NCBI GenBank assembly: GCA_016840245.1
Contig: JAEOST010000643.1
Span: 1 to 7,714, forward strand
Direction of reading: 5' to 3'
Source: Candidatus Thorarchaeota archaeon
GTDB taxonomy: Archaea > Asgardarchaeota > Thorarchaeia > Thorarchaeales > Thorarchaeaceae
Length of the DNA stretch: 7,714 nt
Below, one piece after another: positions 5,152 to 7,714 of this stretch. How positions within the stretch are numbered: position 1 is the stretch's first letter; each line of letters starts with the position of its first letter. The position numbers and the translations under genes are program-made. The notes beneath the pieces were generated by a model that saw only the letters and a list, made by a program, of their open reading frames with translations, was not told where the DNA came from and ran no database searches.

Positions 5152-7714
5152 TTATTCTGATTTCTTGGCACGTACTTTTCTCATGATGATGGAGATAGAA
5201 ATTACACCAACTGCAAATCCTCCAATGAGTGCCAAGATGATAGGTAGGATATCAGTGGAGGGCATAGAGGGTGTTGTTGTAGTTGGTTCCGTCGTTGTTG
5301 CGGTTGTCTCTGTAGTAGGTGTAGTGGTTGTTTCTGTTGTTGTTATAGTCGTAGTCGGAGTAGTATCTGAAAGGTGCGGATTAGTTCCACCAAGATACTC
5401 ACCTAGATTTGTAATACCATCACCGTCAGGGTCCAAATCAGCATCATCGAATAACGGATAGAGGTAATTCTCAACTTCCCAAAGGTCTGGCATTTGGTCT
5501 CCGTCTGAGTCACTGTTGTTTGCAATTAATCCCAGAAGATATTCTTGGAGATTGCTAAGTCCATCCTCGTCTTCGTCTAGGGTGGTGTCATCTGTTGTGG
5601 GATCTAATCCGTTCTCAACTTCGTAATTATCAGGAATAGAGTCTCCGTCTGAATCTGAGGAGAACGGATCGATTCCATTAAGAATCTCCCAGGCGTCATC
5701 AACACCATCTTCATCGATATCCAATATAGTCATAGGATACGCATCAACAGCAAAAGTAGACCCATCGATAAGATATGATCCTCCTCCAGAATAGTCAGAC
5801 CAATAGTTGCCTTCAGCACTTGTGACATCGAACCAAACACTTCCTGAAGAGGAATCATCGTTTGCCTGTACTAATCCTTCATTGTTATTGATGAAGAAAC
5901 AGTGATGAACACTTGACTCATTTATACCATTGAAGACAAAACCATAGTCTTGATTCTCAAGTACGATGTTATGCGCAAAAGTAAGGAAGTTCGAATCGGT
6001 TACACTCACTCCATGACAGTTGTTGTACATCCAATTTCTGAACACCTGAACATCATCTGATAAGTAGATAAGAAGTCCATTTTCCGCATTCATGTAGAAC
6101 TGATTACTAACCACCAGTGTAGTTTGGGTGTTTGAAATGAAAGCACCACTGTCACCATTGAAACTAAAGTCATTAGTCAATAACACAAGATGCATGACAT
6201 CGGAAGTCACGAACCCATGTATTAGATTCTGGTTGAAACTACATTCAGATACGATTATGTTAGTAGATTGATCTATTTCAGCTCCATATTGGTTAGATTC
6301 AAAGTTACTTTCGAAAATGGAGATACCAGTTGTGTCAAGAAGGTTAATTCCTCTTTCGTTGCTCTCACCAATTGTTCCAATTATTGAAGAATCATCTGAA
6401 TGAATAAGATTGATTCCGTTCTTCTTGTTGTCTGAAAAAGTACAGTCAGCAATCTCTAAGTCAGAACAATAGAGAGCACTAAGTCCAGTTATTGTATTGG
6501 AGCAATTTTGAGAACTTACACCTACTCCTGTACAATTAATCATGATAAGCTGACCATATAGTTCTGAAATTTCAATATCATTCAAGTTAGCTATGATTCC
6601 GAGAGGCTGTCCGTTAACGATATTCTCAGTTATGAGGGGTATATTAGATAGATAGCTTTGAACATCTGAACCGTATAATGTCAATCCATCATTGATGAAG
6701 ACATTTCCAAAGATAGTAGTAGTACCATAAGGGTCCACCATCAACCCAAGTTCTCCATTATCTGTAAAAGTGTTATTTTCAATAGTAGTGTTTTGGTTAC
6801 CAGTAATTGAAATACTGTCGCCATTGGTAGATATGTTGCAGTGGTCTATTCGATTGAAATCACTATTGCCAGTACTGACACCAACGGCATTGGATGTTAT
6901 GTTAGAATAACTTACATTGACGTAATCTGAGAGCCAAATATTGAATCCCATACCTTCAGTGCCAACAATAGTTACATTTTCTGAGAGGATGTTATCACAG
7001 TTGATTATAACGACTCCATCTAAGTGATTGTTGTTGAATATGCTATCTGTGATCTCGCAGTCACTACTCCAGCGTAGGTATGCGCCATATATTGTATTTG
7101 AACAATTGAGTGCCTTTGCAGTGACACGTAGACAATCCACCATGAAAACCTGACCATATTCTTCTTTGTAATCAGTATCTGTTTCACTTACGAAGTATCC
7201 AATATCATTCCCATTCACAGTGTTACCATCCAGATTTACTGTAGTATATCCTAAGATATCTGAGAAATATAGATTTAGGCCATCATCCACGAAAGTATTG
7301 CTGTCAAGTGTAGCACCGTCACATTCTTCCAAATAAAAGCCCTCTGCATTTCCCGTAAATGTGTTTTCGAAAAAGAAAGAATGAGATGAAGTATGTGCTT
7401 TAATGCCATTTATAGAATTACCGATGACTGTACAATTAATAACATCAAGTTCAGTCGAGCTAATGACAAATAGTCCCCAAGCACCATTATTGAATATGCT
7501 GTCCTCAATATCTGTTTGCCCTGCTGAATTAACATAACATCCATAGGCACTATCTGTTACAACAACATTGGATATAGTTGCAGTATTGCTAGCTATTGAA
7601 ACCAACCTTATTCCGGCTGCTCCACCAACTTTCATCCAACAGTTTTGTATGATGAAATGCCTTGTAGTTCCTTGCACTACAATTCCATGTTTGTTTATTG
7701 TTGAAATATTCCAG
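5152..7714 (-). CDS. Giant right-handed beta-helix surface protein with calcium-loop stalk, Thr-rich linker and membrane anchor (5'-truncated)
   Basis: 853 residues are visible (numbered from the codon at 7713); the frame is open through the right edge, and the GTG at 7677 lies inside a beta-helix coil, so it is not the start. Residues 1 to about 645 are parallel beta-helix (PbH1-type) coils, rich in N-T-F/N-x-F turns and ending in NYWSDY (636-641), a signature of archaeal NosD-like beta-helix proteins. Then come five EF-hand-like loops (665-772), a Thr-rich segment (784-814), a hydrophobic helix (about 822-844) and a basic tail, predicting an external, membrane-anchored and probably glycosylated protein with many N-x-S/T sequons. 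Such folds occur in polysaccharide lyases, epimerases and adhesins; I see no recognisable catalytic signature, so activity is undetermined. No nos genes accompany it, so a nitrous-oxide role is not supported. Confidence 0.85.
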   Translation of the reverse strand, partial: WNISTINKHGIVVQGTTRHFIIQNCWMKVGGAAGIRLVSIASNTATISNVVVTDSAYGCYVNSAGQTDIEDSIFNNGAWGLFVISSTELDVINCTVIGNSINGIKAHTSSHSFFFENTFTGNAEGFYLEECDGATLDSNTFVDDGLNLYFSDILGYTTVNLDGNTVNGNDIGYFVSETDTDYKEEYGQVFMVDCLRVTAKALNCSNTIYGAYLRWSSDCEITDSIFNNNHLDGVVIINCDNILSENVTIVGTEGMGFNIWLSDYVNVSYSNITSNAVGVSTGNSDFNRIDHCNISTNGDSISITGNQNTTIENNTFTDNGELGLMVDPYGTTTIFGNVFINDGLTLYGSDVQSYLSNIPLITENIVNGQPLGIIANLNDIEISELYGQLIMINCTGVGVSSQNCSNTITGLSALYCSDLEIADCTFSDNKKNGINLIHSDDSSIIGTIGESNERGINLLDTTGISIFESNFESNQYGAEIDQSTNIIVSECSFNQNLIHGFVTSDVMHLVLLTNDFSFNGDSGAFISNTQTTLVVSNQFYMNAENGLLIYLSDDVQVFRNWMYNNCHGVSVTDSNFLTFAHNIVLENQDYGFVFNGINESSVHHCFFINNNEGLVQANDDSSSGSVWFDVTSAEGNYWSDYSGGGSYLIDGSTFAVDAYPMTILDIDEDGVDDAWEILNGIDPFSSDSDGDSIPDNYEVENGLDPTTDDTTLDEDEDGLSNLQEYLLGLIANNSDSDGDQMPDLWEVENYLYPLFDDADLDPDGDGITNLGEYLGGTNPHLSDTTPTTTITTTETTTTPTTETTATTTEPTTTTPSMPSTDILPIILALIGGFAVGVISISIIMRKVRAKKSE
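5254..5364 (-). repeat. Low-complexity Thr-rich linker coding tract
   Basis: Encodes residues about 784-820, mostly Thr with scattered Pro and Glu, between the calcium-loop stalk and the membrane helix. Such linkers in archaeal surface proteins are typically extended and O-glycosylated. At DNA level the plus strand is a GT-rich run of imperfect triplets, which could change length by slippage. Confidence 0.8.
5398..5721 (-). repeat. EF-hand-like calcium-loop ladder of the beta-helix protein
   Basis: Five 12-residue loops begin at residues 665, 687, 713, 735 and 761, with spacing 22, 26, 22, 26, the same geometry as the stalk of the M28 peptidase at the other end of the window. Loop sequences are also alike (DSDGDQMPDLWE, DPDGDGITNLGE). 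It likely forms a calcium-rigidified spacer between the helix domain and the Thr-rich linker. Confidence 0.85.
6292..7365 (-). repeat. Tandem duplication of a ~200-residue beta-helix module
   Basis: Two consecutive copies (about residues 117-313 and from 314 to about 474, where clear similarity ends) share landmarks in the same order: NTFT, DGLxLYxSD, VNG (166 and 366), YGQ (186 and 386), and NCSNT (203 and 403). The last three are exactly 200 residues apart; earlier landmarks differ by 2-3 residues, so small indels occurred. The copies are diverged in sequence. Confidence 0.75.

Noticed and set aside
5141..5461. Val-rich plus-strand frame of 106 residues
   Set aside because: Its Val run is the antisense reading of the Thr-rich linker of the beta-helix protein.
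7675..7677. GTG at 7677 as the start of the beta-helix gene
   Set aside because: The upstream codons to the edge (NISTINKHGIV) continue a beta-helix coil and no signal peptide follows the GTG.
5728..7714. NosD, copper-site maturation of nitrous oxide reductase
   Set aside because: Fold and NYWSDY end resemble NosD-like proteins, but the stalk, Thr linker and anchor differ and no nos genes are nearby.

Overview
This window looks like a piece of an archaeal chromosome. The evidence is a two-subunit, archaeal-type pyruvate:ferredoxin oxidoreductase pair (separate alpha and beta chains), archaeal-style TATA-like boxes, and large surface proteins anchored by one C-terminal membrane helix, one of them through a Thr-rich linker. 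The style resembles Asgard (Thorarchaeota-like) or related sediment archaea. That placement is inference; no taxonomic marker gene is present.

Layout. Bases 1-2070 (+) hold the 3' part of a cell-surface M28-family zinc peptidase gene, open at the left window edge. It consists of a catalytic domain, a beta-sandwich domain, a long ladder of EF-hand-like calcium loops, and a membrane anchor. Bases 2123-2806 (+) encode a multi-pass YhhN/TMEM86-family (lysoplasmalogenase-like) membrane protein. A 57-bp convergent gap follows, containing a strong hairpin that can serve both strands. On the minus strand, porA (4953-3775) and porB (3769-2864) form a tight translationally coupled pair, preceded by a TATA-like box and a good ribosome binding site. 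Upstream on the same strand, 7714-5152 is the 3' part of a very large right-handed beta-helix surface protein. It is open at the right edge and ends in the same type of calcium-loop ladder, a Thr-rich linker and a membrane helix.

How the parts may work together. The two outer genes encode surface-displayed proteins sharing one stalk design: EF-hand-like loops alternating at 22 and 26 residues, a 48-residue unit. One displays a peptidase; the other displays a beta-helix of the type found in carbohydrate-active or ligand-binding proteins. PorAB oxidises pyruvate to acetyl-CoA with ferredoxin reduction. A lifestyle of degrading external protein or polymer and fermenting the products would link them, but this is inference from content, not a demonstrated operon.

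I found no RNA genes, CRISPR array, insertion sequence or attachment site. No clearly new multi-gene system is visible. The most unusual items are the exactly periodic calcium stalks, the 200-residue tandem duplication in the beta-helix, porAB without gamma and delta subunits, and the two-way hairpin between the convergent genes.
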